A stretch of DNA of 28,685 nt from JBDLID01 sp039715055 (GTDB lineage: Bacteria; Desulfobacterota; Desulfobulbia; Desulfobulbales; Desulfocapsaceae), in contig JBDLID010000029.1 of NCBI GenBank assembly GCA_039715055.1, positions 1-28,685 of the forward strand, written 5' to 3'. The notes beneath the pieces are model-generated. The model was not told where the DNA came from. It made no database searches and was given only the letters and a program-made list of their open reading frames with translations. Positions 8,462 through 15,532 of this stretch are shown here, piece after piece. A program made the position numbers and the translations under genes. Position 1 is the stretch's first letter, and each line of letters starts with the position of its first letter.

Positions 8462-8911
8462 ATGAAAAAAATGTCTCAAAGCAAGGATCCAAGCGATAAC
8501 CGCAAGTTTCAGAGGGTACCCAAGAAGGTCACCATGACTGTTAAAAAACTGGAGTACCCAGTATCCGGGAACAGCGGTGAGCCGGCAATGACCAAAAATA
8601 TGGCGAACCGGGGAGTCTGTTTCAACACGGCCGAGAGCTACGAAAATGGAACTCTGCTGAACCTTGAGATTGACCTGAGGGGCTGGCAGCATTATTTGAA
8701 AAATGTTTTTTCCATCGTCGACGCAGCAACAGTCACAAAACCCCTGACAGCGATTGCCGAAGTCGCCTGGTCAAAAAAACTTGGTAAAGGAGAGGGCTAT
8801 GAAATCGGTGTCCGGTTCACCGATATCTATGAAGATGACTACCAGGCTTTCCAGCGATATCTGAATAAAATGGTTGAAATTTCAAAGCCTTTTGATCCTT
8901 CCCAAAAATAA
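8462..8911 (+). CDS. PilZ domain protein, putative c-di-GMP receptor
   Basis: 149 residues. The N-terminus has RKFQR (Arg14 and Arg18), fitting the RxxxR loop that clamps c-di-GMP. The second motif, usually (D/N)xSxxG, reads NMANRG (Asn46 to Gly51) with Ala in place of Ser. A beta-rich segment with YEIGVRFTDI, typical of PilZ, precedes a C-terminal helix. PilZ proteins report c-di-GMP levels to a partner, often in motility or surface behaviour. The gene lies 35 nt after the transporter binding protein and 9 nt before the HAMP gene, suggesting a shared function. ATG at 8471 is an alternative start. Binding is likely but weakened by the missing Ser. Confidence 0.82.
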   Translation: MKKMSQSKDPSDNRKFQRVPKKVTMTVKKLEYPVSGNSGEPAMTKNMANRGVCFNTAESYENGTLLNLEIDLRGWQHYLKNVFSIVDAATVTKPLTAIAEVAWSKKLGKGEGYEIGVRFTDIYEDDYQAFQRYLNKMVEISKPFDPSQK

Positions 8912-8920
8912 ATTGAAAAT

Positions 8921-9478
8921 ATGGGTGGAGCCGTGAACCTTTTGCCTAAAAGCGGTCTGCACCGTCAGCTCATCTTTTATACGGTTTTTATCGGGATTAT
9001 CTTTTTGACGATGGCCATCGAGATGACAGTATTTCTCCATGGCGACAGGGTGCTGGGAGTCTTGAACAGTGTCGGCGGCAGTGGCCCGGTCTCGGAAACG
9101 GTTAAGCTGGTTCAGCTGAAAATGGGGGTCATGCTGGGCATCCTCCTCTTTGGTATCGGGCTGGTCATGCTGCTTTTTACCAAACGGATCATGTTTCCGC
9201 TGAGCCGCATCATCGAAGGGACCCGGGCCATGAGTGATGGGAATTTTTCTGTTACCCTGCCGGACCAGGGCCATGATGAGCTTGGTGAGCTGGCACGTAA
9301 AATCAACGACTTGACCGCTAACCATCAGGAGCTTATCCTGCTGGTGGGAAATATGTGCGGACAGCTTCGGGAGGAGTTGGGTCCATGTCAGGCTCAAGGG
9401 GAGGGTGAAGGTGCGGCAAGAGTTCTTGATGAACTGGAGGAGACTCTTGGTGAATTCGGAAGGAGCTTTTATCGATGA
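8921..9478 (+). CDS. Membrane HAMP-domain protein without output domain
   Basis: 185 residues with two hydrophobic segments (about 17-38 and 69-91) enclosing a short periplasmic loop of about 30 residues. After the second segment is a HAMP domain (KRIMFPLSRIIEGTRAMSDG onward, ending near DELGELARKINDL). The remaining roughly 50 residues are helical and charged. There is no methyl-accepting, kinase, GGDEF or cyclase domain, although HAMP normally relays to one. The protein could couple the neighbouring transporter or PilZ protein to the chemosensory kinase (inference). GTG at 8933 is an alternative start; neither has a well-placed ribosome binding site. Its stop overlaps the next gene by 4 nt, so the two are translationally coupled. 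Confidence 0.8.
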   Translation: MGGAVNLLPKSGLHRQLIFYTVFIGIIFLTMAIEMTVFLHGDRVLGVLNSVGGSGPVSETVKLVQLKMGVMLGILLFGIGLVMLLFTKRIMFPLSRIIEGTRAMSDGNFSVTLPDQGHDELGELARKINDLTANHQELILLVGNMCGQLREELGPCQAQGEGEGAARVLDELEETLGEFGRSFYR

Positions 9479-10239
9479 CGCTGCTTACCGAATACTGGCT
9501 GATGCTCCCGTGCGGTATATTGATCTCCGCCATTGCCATGTTTTTCGGCCTGGGAGGAGGCGTACTGTGGATGCCTCTGCTGCTGACCGCAACTGATCTT
9601 GAGCCGCGGGAGGCCGTTGCCTGCGCGCTTGTTATTCAGTTTTTCGGCCAGGCCAGTGCGTCTGTTGCCAACTCCAGGGCCGGCCTGATCGACTGGTCCC
9701 TGGTAAAAATGATGATGGTTGTCGGGATCCCCACTGTTGCCTTGGGAGGGTTGATTTCGTTACTGCTCCGTCCCCTCTGGATCGAACTGTTTCTCGGGCT
9801 GACAATCTTTTTTATCGCCTATGTTTTTCTCAGGGGTGATGATTTTTTCGTCGAGGGGTCGGAGATACCGGATCGGACCGCAGCAGCCAGGGGACGTTCG
9901 ATTACTGCAGTGGGCGGCGTGTTGACCGGCTTTGTCGGTATCGGTGTCGGAGACTGGCTGGTGCCGTTTTTCAATAAACAGTGTAAACTTGTCATGGTCC
10001 GTTCGGTGGCCACAAGTATTGCACTGATGATGGTGCTCTCACTGACCGCCCTGACTGTATACCGCGTTCAGGGAGTGAGGCTTTACTGGTCCATTGCGAT
10101 ACCGTCTATTATCGGTGTCCTTGTCGGCGCCCAGTTGGGTTCACGTATGCTGCACCGGGTGTCTGAAACCCGTTTCAAGGAGATATTTGTTCTCATGCTG
10201 ATTTTTATTGCCAGCCATGTGACCTTTAATGCCCTGTAG
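9475..10239 (+). CDS. TauE/SafE-family anion exporter-like permease
   Basis: 254 residues, almost wholly membrane-embedded with about seven or eight hydrophobic segments in two related halves, each opening with a glycine-rich turn (GLGGGVLWMPLL in the first, GFVGIGVGDWLVPFF in the second). This is the pattern of the TauE/SafE (DUF81) family, whose members have been linked to export of sulfite, sulfoacetate and other anions. It overlaps the HAMP gene by 4 nt and has a good AAGGAG site 9 nt ahead of its ATG. Its position beside a sulfonate-type ABC importer would fit sulfur-compound handling, but no desulfonating enzyme is in the window. Confidence 0.87.
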   Translation: MTLLTEYWLMLPCGILISAIAMFFGLGGGVLWMPLLLTATDLEPREAVACALVIQFFGQASASVANSRAGLIDWSLVKMMMVVGIPTVALGGLISLLLRPLWIELFLGLTIFFIAYVFLRGDDFFVEGSEIPDRTAAARGRSITAVGGVLTGFVGIGVGDWLVPFFNKQCKLVMVRSVATSIALMMVLSLTALTVYRVQGVRLYWSIAIPSIIGVLVGAQLGSRMLHRVSETRFKEIFVLMLIFIASHVTFNAL

Positions 10240-10298
10240 GACGGTGGGCATGGGTCGAGGACCAATGTCAGAGGAAAAATTTTACCAGTACGTTTTGC

Positions 10299-11681
10299 AT
10301 GCCAAACAGTAAAATAAAGGGATTCAGCGGGTCCATAGAAGGTCTTACCCTTGTGGACCTTGTCCAGCTCGCCTGTCTTGAAGGCGTTGACCGGAAATTA
10401 ATGGTTGCCAGCGGTGAAGACCGCGGAACCATTTATTTTGCCAACAGTGAAATCGTCCATGCTGAGTACGGAGAAAAAACCGGTAAGGAAGCCTTTTACG
10501 ATATTATGGCCTGGCAGTCCGGCGCTTTTTCAATGAACTTTGACAGCACCGAGACCAGGACAGTTGACTCTTCCTGGAATTTTCTGCTGATGGAGGCGGT
10601 TCGTCGCATCGATGAACAGGGCGCAGAGAAAAAAGAGGAAGAAAATTTAACCAAGGTGCTGGTCGTTGATGATTCCCGTCTTTTTACCAAGAGTTTTGTC
10701 AAACTCTTTGAAGATGAAATTGGTGCCCGGGTTGTCGGCACGGCCACTAATGGTAAGGAGGCCCTGAAGTTCCTGGAGGTCCAGGTGCCCGATCTCGTCA
10801 CCCTCGATATCAACATGCCGGTCATGGGAGGGGATGTGGCCCTTAAGCATATAATGATCCGCTCGCCTGCCCCGGTTGTCCTGGTATCCGCTTTTAATGA
10901 ACAGATATGCTCCAAGCTCATGGATTTTATGCGGCTTGGCGCTGTTGATGTGGTGGCCAAGCCGTCCAGCCCCGAGTCATGGAAGGTCGTCAGTGAGCGG
11001 CTGCGCTATATAATGACCCATGTGCAGGAGTTTCGTCTCAACAACATCAGCAGGGCAAAGAACATGTTGCCGGTAGAACCGGAACCCGTTTCGGAAATGG
11101 CCGCCACAAGACTGCTTCTCTTTATAAGCGGTCTGGGAGGGATGCTGGAGCTACAGAAGATTATTCCGTCATTGACCTACAGCGATGATACCGGAGTGAT
11201 GATTCTGCAGAATATGTATCCGGCAATCACCGAGCACCTGGCCTCCTACCTGGATCGTTTTACCCCGTACAGCACAACTACTCTCACCTCCGAAATAGAG
11301 ATAAAGGGCGGCCAGTGCCACGTAGGAAGCTGTCTATTCAAATATGAGATCAGTGACGATGAGGGTGTTCCGGTTGTTTCCACACTGGAGGATGAAGACG
11401 ACCAGTCCGAGTTTGGCATGAACCCGGAGAGGCTGCTGGAGTCTGCACTTGACGTGTATGGTTCCGCCCTGACCATTGTTGTCCTTGGTGGTGTGGAAAT
11501 GGACTTGAGAGACGGTTTAAACCGGGCCTGTGAAGAAGGGGCTGAGGTTATACTGCAGAGCCCCGACTCATCCCTTCTGCCCGGCCCGCTGTCATCTCTT
11601 CGGGCCGCTCTGTCGGCCGGTAATGTTCTGAAGCCCGAGGAGATCGTCCAGTTTCTTTCTGCCAATGACGGGGGGAGCTGA
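10299..11681 (+). CDS. PATAN (DUF4388)-REC-pseudoCheB protein
   Basis: 460 residues. Residues about 5-85 form a PATAN/DUF4388 domain (GFSGSIEGLTLVDLVQLACL, then GTIYFANSEIVHAEYG). Residues about 118-240 are a complete receiver with VVDDSRLF, TLDINMPVMGG, VSAF and AKPSS. Residues about 270-455 fold like a CheB esterase but the triad is broken: the serine position is Gly278 (GLGG), the histidine position Asn305 (LQNMYP), and only Asp402 remains, in an altered loop (GVEMDL rather than GxGxDG). Esterase activity is not expected. It may act as a phosphorylation-controlled adaptor for the CheA upstream. The family has no assigned function that I recognise for this domain order. Confidence 0.87.
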   Translation: MPNSKIKGFSGSIEGLTLVDLVQLACLEGVDRKLMVASGEDRGTIYFANSEIVHAEYGEKTGKEAFYDIMAWQSGAFSMNFDSTETRTVDSSWNFLLMEAVRRIDEQGAEKKEEENLTKVLVVDDSRLFTKSFVKLFEDEIGARVVGTATNGKEALKFLEVQVPDLVTLDINMPVMGGDVALKHIMIRSPAPVVLVSAFNEQICSKLMDFMRLGAVDVVAKPSSPESWKVVSERLRYIMTHVQEFRLNNISRAKNMLPVEPEPVSEMAATRLLLFISGLGGMLELQKIIPSLTYSDDTGVMILQNMYPAITEHLASYLDRFTPYSTTTLTSEIEIKGGQCHVGSCLFKYEISDDEGVPVVSTLEDEDDQSEFGMNPERLLESALDVYGSALTIVVLGGVEMDLRDGLNRACEEGAEVILQSPDSSLLPGPLSSLRAALSAGNVLKPEEIVQFLSANDGGS

Positions 11682-11774
11682 ATGTCAGCATCTTTTCCTC
11701 TGAAAGAGGTAACTGTTCAGCAAGGGGAACAAATCACCCTTAACCCTGAACAGTTGCTGAAAGAGAAGGATTGA
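11682..11774 (+). CDS. Possible 30-residue micro-ORF between the two pseudoCheB genes
   Basis: An ATG directly follows the preceding TGA and opens a 30-codon frame ending 4 nt before the next gene. A purine-rich GGGGAG sits 4 nt ahead of it. The product begins MSASFPLKEVTV and is mainly hydrophilic. Frame and spacing are what a coupled small gene would show, but the same DNA holds a 10-bp inverted repeat, so this may only be a structured leader. No homolog recognised. Confidence 0.4.
   Translation: MSASFPLKEVTVQQGEQITLNPEQLLKEKD
11709..11758 (+). promoter_or_regulatory. Inverted repeat between pseudoCheB genes
   Basis: AACTGTTCAG and CTGAACAGTT are exact reverse complements, about 25 nt apart, within 11709-11758. 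A second small hairpin, CCTCTGAAAGAGG, lies just before. Both precede the ATG at 11779 and could be an operator or an RNA fold affecting its translation. Confidence 0.4.
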
Positions 11775-11778
11775 TTCG

Positions 11779-13563
11779 ATGTCAATGTCCAAGATTCTCA
11801 TCGTTGATGATGATATAAAATTTGTCAATGTTCTCAGTGAGGCACTCCTGGCATACCGGCAGTATGAGGTGCTTACGGCCTGTGAACCTGGTGATGAGAT
11901 TTCAGCACTTGCCCAGGGTGATATCGCCATCGTCATTTTTGACATTGATGCCGGCAATGTCGATGGGTTGTCGTTTCTTTCGTTTTTAAGTACGGAATAT
12001 CCGCGGATCCCCAGTATCGTGATGACCAGAAATGATCATCCCCGGATCAAAAAAATCGATCGGAGCGTCAGGGAGGGCTTCGTTCTCAGCTATATGGCCA
12101 AACCATCCGATCTGCAGGTCATCGGCTCGACAATTCTTGAAGGCCTTGATCGGCGTGATGAAAATGATTTTGCCTCAGGAGTGCCTGTGATTGGACTCCT
12201 TCACCTTCTTGAAAGCTGCCAGACAACCTCTTGTGTCAATGTCAGATCAAATGATGGAAACCAGGGCTGTCTGGTCGTTGAAAATGGTACGCTGCTCGAT
12301 GCCTTCTGCGGTGATCTGAACGGGGCAGAGGCTGTCTCGGAAATGATCCAGTGGCCTCCCCTCAGTTTTCAGCCTGAGGTGCTCAATCCTGAAATTCCCG
12401 GAATAAAAACACAGCGTATTACTGCGGAGATGCTTGAGGCCATATTAACCGCCTCAATCCCTGTCGCCGGATCGGAGTCCGCAGGCCACGGAGAGGATTC
12501 ATCCGTTGGTGTCGATTTTGGAAGAGTTGTCAAGCTGCTCATCGTCGATGATTCACGAATGATGCGTAAAGTTATCTCCAAGATCTTTGGTGATGATGAA
12601 TCCATCGAAGTAGTGGGTGAAGCGGAAAATGGTAAAGAGGCCCTTGAGATGCTGCCGAAGGTGAACCCTGATGTGGTTACTCTGGATGTACAGATGCCGG
12701 TCATGGACGGTTTGACCACCCTGAAACATATGATGATCCAGACTCCCACCCCCACGGTGATGCTCAGCGCATTTACCCGTGAAGGGTCAAGGGTGACTTT
12801 TGACGCCCTCAGGTACGGGGCGGTGGATTTTGTTGCCAAACCTTCAAATGTCGGCGGTCAGGATCTCAATGAGCAGGCCGGTGATATTCTGAGAAAGGTT
12901 CACCAGGCCGCTGAAGTTGAGCTGGGCGCTGTGAAATTCATCAGAACCGCCAGCAGGCAGAAGACGGATGAAAACGGCGAGGCGGCTCAACCTGACAAGC
13001 TTGTTGTCATGGGCGCAGCCGAAGGGGGCTATGGCAGTCTCCTTAAAATTATTCCTTCACTGGTTGTTGATCAGCCCGTATCATACCTTGTTATGCTTTA
13101 CTCCGCACCAGAGCATGTCGACTCCTTTGTCGATTATCTAAACGACTGCAGCCAGCTGCCGGTGAAGCGGGTCGAGCATAACAGTCCCATTGAAGCCGGC
13201 ATCTGTTATATCGCCTCGGGCGAGGAGTATTGCACTGTTCATGAGGAACCGGACAATCGGTTGGTTCAGCATGTCTCCCCGGCCCCTTTTGCCTCGCTGA
13301 GAGGGTCGATCAATATGCTCATGTATTCCGTAGCCGAAGCGGTGAAGGAACAATCCGTGGGAATTATACTTTCCGGTCAGGGGGGAGACGGTGAAGAGGG
13401 ACTTGAGGAGATCATGCGTGTCGGCGGCAGCGGTGTTGTCCAGGATCCGTCAAGCTGCCTGTACAAGGATATGGCAAATTCCGCTTTGAAGTCGTCTCCC
13501 GCTGCCCGGGTCATTGGTGACAGTGAGATTGCCCTTCAACTCAAAAACGGCCAACTCTTCTAA
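11779..13563 (+). CDS. REC-PATAN-REC-pseudoCheB protein
   Basis: 594 residues. Receiver 1 (about 1-125) has IVDDDIKF, a phosphoacceptor in VIFDIDAGNVDG and AKPSD. A degenerate PATAN/DUF4388-like segment follows (about 133-205, GLLHLLESCQTTSCVNV then GCLVVENGTLLDAF). Receiver 2 (about 252-375) is complete: IVDDSRMM, TLDVQMPVMDG, LSAF, AKPSN. The C-terminal CheB-like domain (about 405-594) has Ala414 at the serine position (GAAEGG) and Ser442 at the histidine position (YSAP) but keeps Asp537 in GQGGDG. It is a paralogue of the genes at 3590 and 10299 with an extra receiver. Two receivers on one inactive esterase suggest integration of two phosphoryl inputs (inference). GAGAAGGA supplies the ribosome site. 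Confidence 0.88.
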   Translation: MSMSKILIVDDDIKFVNVLSEALLAYRQYEVLTACEPGDEISALAQGDIAIVIFDIDAGNVDGLSFLSFLSTEYPRIPSIVMTRNDHPRIKKIDRSVREGFVLSYMAKPSDLQVIGSTILEGLDRRDENDFASGVPVIGLLHLLESCQTTSCVNVRSNDGNQGCLVVENGTLLDAFCGDLNGAEAVSEMIQWPPLSFQPEVLNPEIPGIKTQRITAEMLEAILTASIPVAGSESAGHGEDSSVGVDFGRVVKLLIVDDSRMMRKVISKIFGDDESIEVVGEAENGKEALEMLPKVNPDVVTLDVQMPVMDGLTTLKHMMIQTPTPTVMLSAFTREGSRVTFDALRYGAVDFVAKPSNVGGQDLNEQAGDILRKVHQAAEVELGAVKFIRTASRQKTDENGEAAQPDKLVVMGAAEGGYGSLLKIIPSLVVDQPVSYLVMLYSAPEHVDSFVDYLNDCSQLPVKRVEHNSPIEAGICYIASGEEYCTVHEEPDNRLVQHVSPAPFASLRGSINMLMYSVAEAVKEQSVGIILSGQGGDGEEGLEEIMRVGGSGVVQDPSSCLYKDMANSALKSSPAARVIGDSEIALQLKNGQLF

Positions 13564-13677
13564 CACGAAAACCCGTTAGGGCACCTTGAGTTAATTGTAT
13601 TTGATCTGTGCGTGGTTAAGCTCCGCAATACTTTCCTGCTTCTCACAACAACCCTGACAGGGAACAATACGGGGGAG

Positions 13678-14031
13678 TCATTTTTTCTCCCAGTCCCTGA
13701 TGATCTGCAGCACGTCCCGTACCCAGCGGCATTCGCAGTCGTTTTTGCAGGGATCGAGTTCTTCCTTGTAAAGACAGTAGGTCGGGCAGCCATCTTTTTC
13801 TGTTTTATTTCTGGTAAAGACTGGCCCGCTGTGAAGATGTATGAAATCATCGGCAAACAGTGAAATTGTGTTGCCGCACTGGCGGTGATTGAAAAAAAAC
13901 AGGCCGGTCTCCAGTTGGTTGAAATTGGCCTGATAGCCGAGGATGACAGTTGATGGGTCCTCGAGGAGTTCATCGACTGTCTGCCATTTGTGGAAGCAGG
14001 TTGTACAGGTCTTAAATGGTTTCTCAGACAT
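13678..14031 (-). CDS. Small cysteine-rich protein, function unknown
   Basis: 117 residues, not recognised. It has eight cysteines: CTTC near the N-terminus (Cys9, Cys12), Cys52 in FNHRQCGN, Cys82 and Cys86, then Cys95, Cys99 and Cys101. Histidines 49, 65 and 67 lie around the central part. No signal peptide or membrane segment is visible. The cysteine spacing suggests metal or cluster binding or a redox switch, which is inference. It starts 47 nt after the sigma54 activator gene on the same strand, so it is probably the last gene of that two-component operon. A competing + strand frame at 13612-13863 is rejected. Confidence 0.75.
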   Translation of the reverse strand: MSEKPFKTCTTCFHKWQTVDELLEDPSTVILGYQANFNQLETGLFFFNHRQCGNTISLFADDFIHLHSGPVFTRNKTEKDGCPTYCLYKEELDPCKNDCECRWVRDVLQIIRDWEKK

Positions 14032-14078
14032 TGTATTGATCCTGTTTCATTCAGTATGCGGGGCCAGGTTTTATCCGT

Positions 14079-15440
14079 TTATTGAGCGGCGTAGCGTTTT
14101 AATTTTCGCAAAAGGGTAGAGCGGGAGATGTCAAGAACACGGGCAGCCTCTGAGTGATTGTTCTCCACTGCGTCAAGCACATGGTAAATATAGGATTTTT
14201 CCGTTTCCGCCAGACTTGGCAATTTACCCGCTGTGACCTGAAAGTTTTGCTCCTCACTGGTTGGTTCAACTTGTTCCTTCCTCCTGTTTGCCGGCAGTTT
14301 GTCAGTGTCTATTAACAGAGCTGGCCTGTATGGGCCGGGCTGGTGGAGAATAAGGGAACGGTCGATAATATTTCTGAGTTCCCTGACATTTCCCGGCCAG
14401 CTGTACTGCATAAGCTGCTGAATTTCTCCATTGTCGAGATGGCCTCGGCCCGCGAGGAAAAAGTTGCTCAGCTCTTCAATATCGACCAGCCGTTCGGCAA
14501 GGGTCGGCATATGGATGTGAAGTACTGATAACCGGTAGTAGAGATCTTCTCTGAATGCTCCTGTAGAAACAGCCTGTTCCAGATCAAGGTTAGTGGCGGC
14601 GATAATTCTCACGTTGACGCGGCGGTCACGCTCGCTGCCGATTCGGCTGATTTTTCCATCATCGAGGACGCCGAGCAGTTTGGCCTGCAGATGAATGGGC
14701 AGGGTACCTATTTCATCAAGAAACAGGGTGCCTGAATCAGCCATTTCAAAAACGCCTTTCCTCATTTTTGAGGCCCCTGTGAAAGCGCCTCTTTCGTGGC
14801 CGAAGAGTTCCGATTCGATGAGGTTTTCGGGCAGGGCTCCACAGTTGATGGAGATAAACGGGCTGCTCGGTGCCTGGCTTTGAAAGTGAATGCAGTGGGC
14901 CAGGTGCGATTTCCCCGTCCCTGTGTCACCGGTGAGCAGGACCGAGGCCCTGCTGGTTGCGGCAAACGAAACGGCCTGGCGGACTTTTTCTGCTGCACGG
15001 CTTTTTCCCAGAAACACAGCCTGCTGGGATTTTTGCCTGTTTTCCCATGAAGACACCTCTTCCACCTGCTCCAGCACAGCGCAGCGGATGGCTCTGTTTA
15101 TGACGAGAAGGAGCTCGTCAAGGGCAAAGGGCTTGGTCAGGTAATCATAGGCCCCTATTTTCACAGCCTGAATGGCCGTTTCAAGTTTGGGGTAGGCCGA
15201 GGCGAATATGATCTTGCACTGTTCATTGAGCAGCAGAATATCAGGACAAAGATCAGCGCCATTACCATCCGGCAGGTTTTGATCGAGGACAACCACATCC
15301 ATGGTGCGGGCACGGCACTGCTCCAGACCGTCTTTTGCGGTGTGGGCGGCATAAAAGGTCATTCCTTTCGGCCGGGTCATCATCACCGAGTCGCAGAACA
15401 GGGTGTCATCGTCAATAATGAGGACATTTGTATTTTTCAT
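14079..15440 (-). CDS. NtrC-family sigma54-dependent response regulator
   Basis: 453 residues with the three standard parts. The receiver (1-120) has Asp10-12, phosphoacceptor Asp53 in VVLDQNLPDG and TKPFA. The AAA+ domain (about 143-375) has Walker A GDTGTGKS, the sigma54-contact loop GAFTGA, Walker B GTLFLDEIG and the arginine-finger region. A Fis-type helix-turn-helix closes the protein (NNHSEAARVLDISRSTLLRKL). It activates sigma54 promoters when phosphorylated, most likely by the kinase encoded 92 nt upstream. No convincing sigma54 promoter was found in the window, so its targets may lie elsewhere. Confidence 0.95.
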   Translation of the reverse strand: MKNTNVLIIDDDTLFCDSVMMTRPKGMTFYAAHTAKDGLEQCRARTMDVVVLDQNLPDGNGADLCPDILLLNEQCKIIFASAYPKLETAIQAVKIGAYDYLTKPFALDELLLVINRAIRCAVLEQVEEVSSWENRQKSQQAVFLGKSRAAEKVRQAVSFAATSRASVLLTGDTGTGKSHLAHCIHFQSQAPSSPFISINCGALPENLIESELFGHERGAFTGASKMRKGVFEMADSGTLFLDEIGTLPIHLQAKLLGVLDDGKISRIGSERDRRVNVRIIAATNLDLEQAVSTGAFREDLYYRLSVLHIHMPTLAERLVDIEELSNFFLAGRGHLDNGEIQQLMQYSWPGNVRELRNIIDRSLILHQPGPYRPALLIDTDKLPANRRKEQVEPTSEEQNFQVTAGKLPSLAETEKSYIYHVLDAVENNHSEAARVLDISRSTLLRKLKRYAAQ

Positions 15441-15532
15441 TTATACACCAGCTATAGCCCTGAAGGTCTTGGAGGTGAGGATCGTGCTGTATTTTGAAGC
15501 TGTCCATCAACCATAGGCCGTCTTGAAAAAAA

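Noticed and set aside
13564..13677. Possible bidirectional terminator between convergent genes
   Set aside because: Only very short stems (such as CCCTGACAGGG with a one-base loop) and no paired T-run were found.
13612..13863. 83-codon + strand frame
   Set aside because: It is antisense to the cysteine-rich gene and has no ribosome site; the - strand frame has better spacing to its operon.
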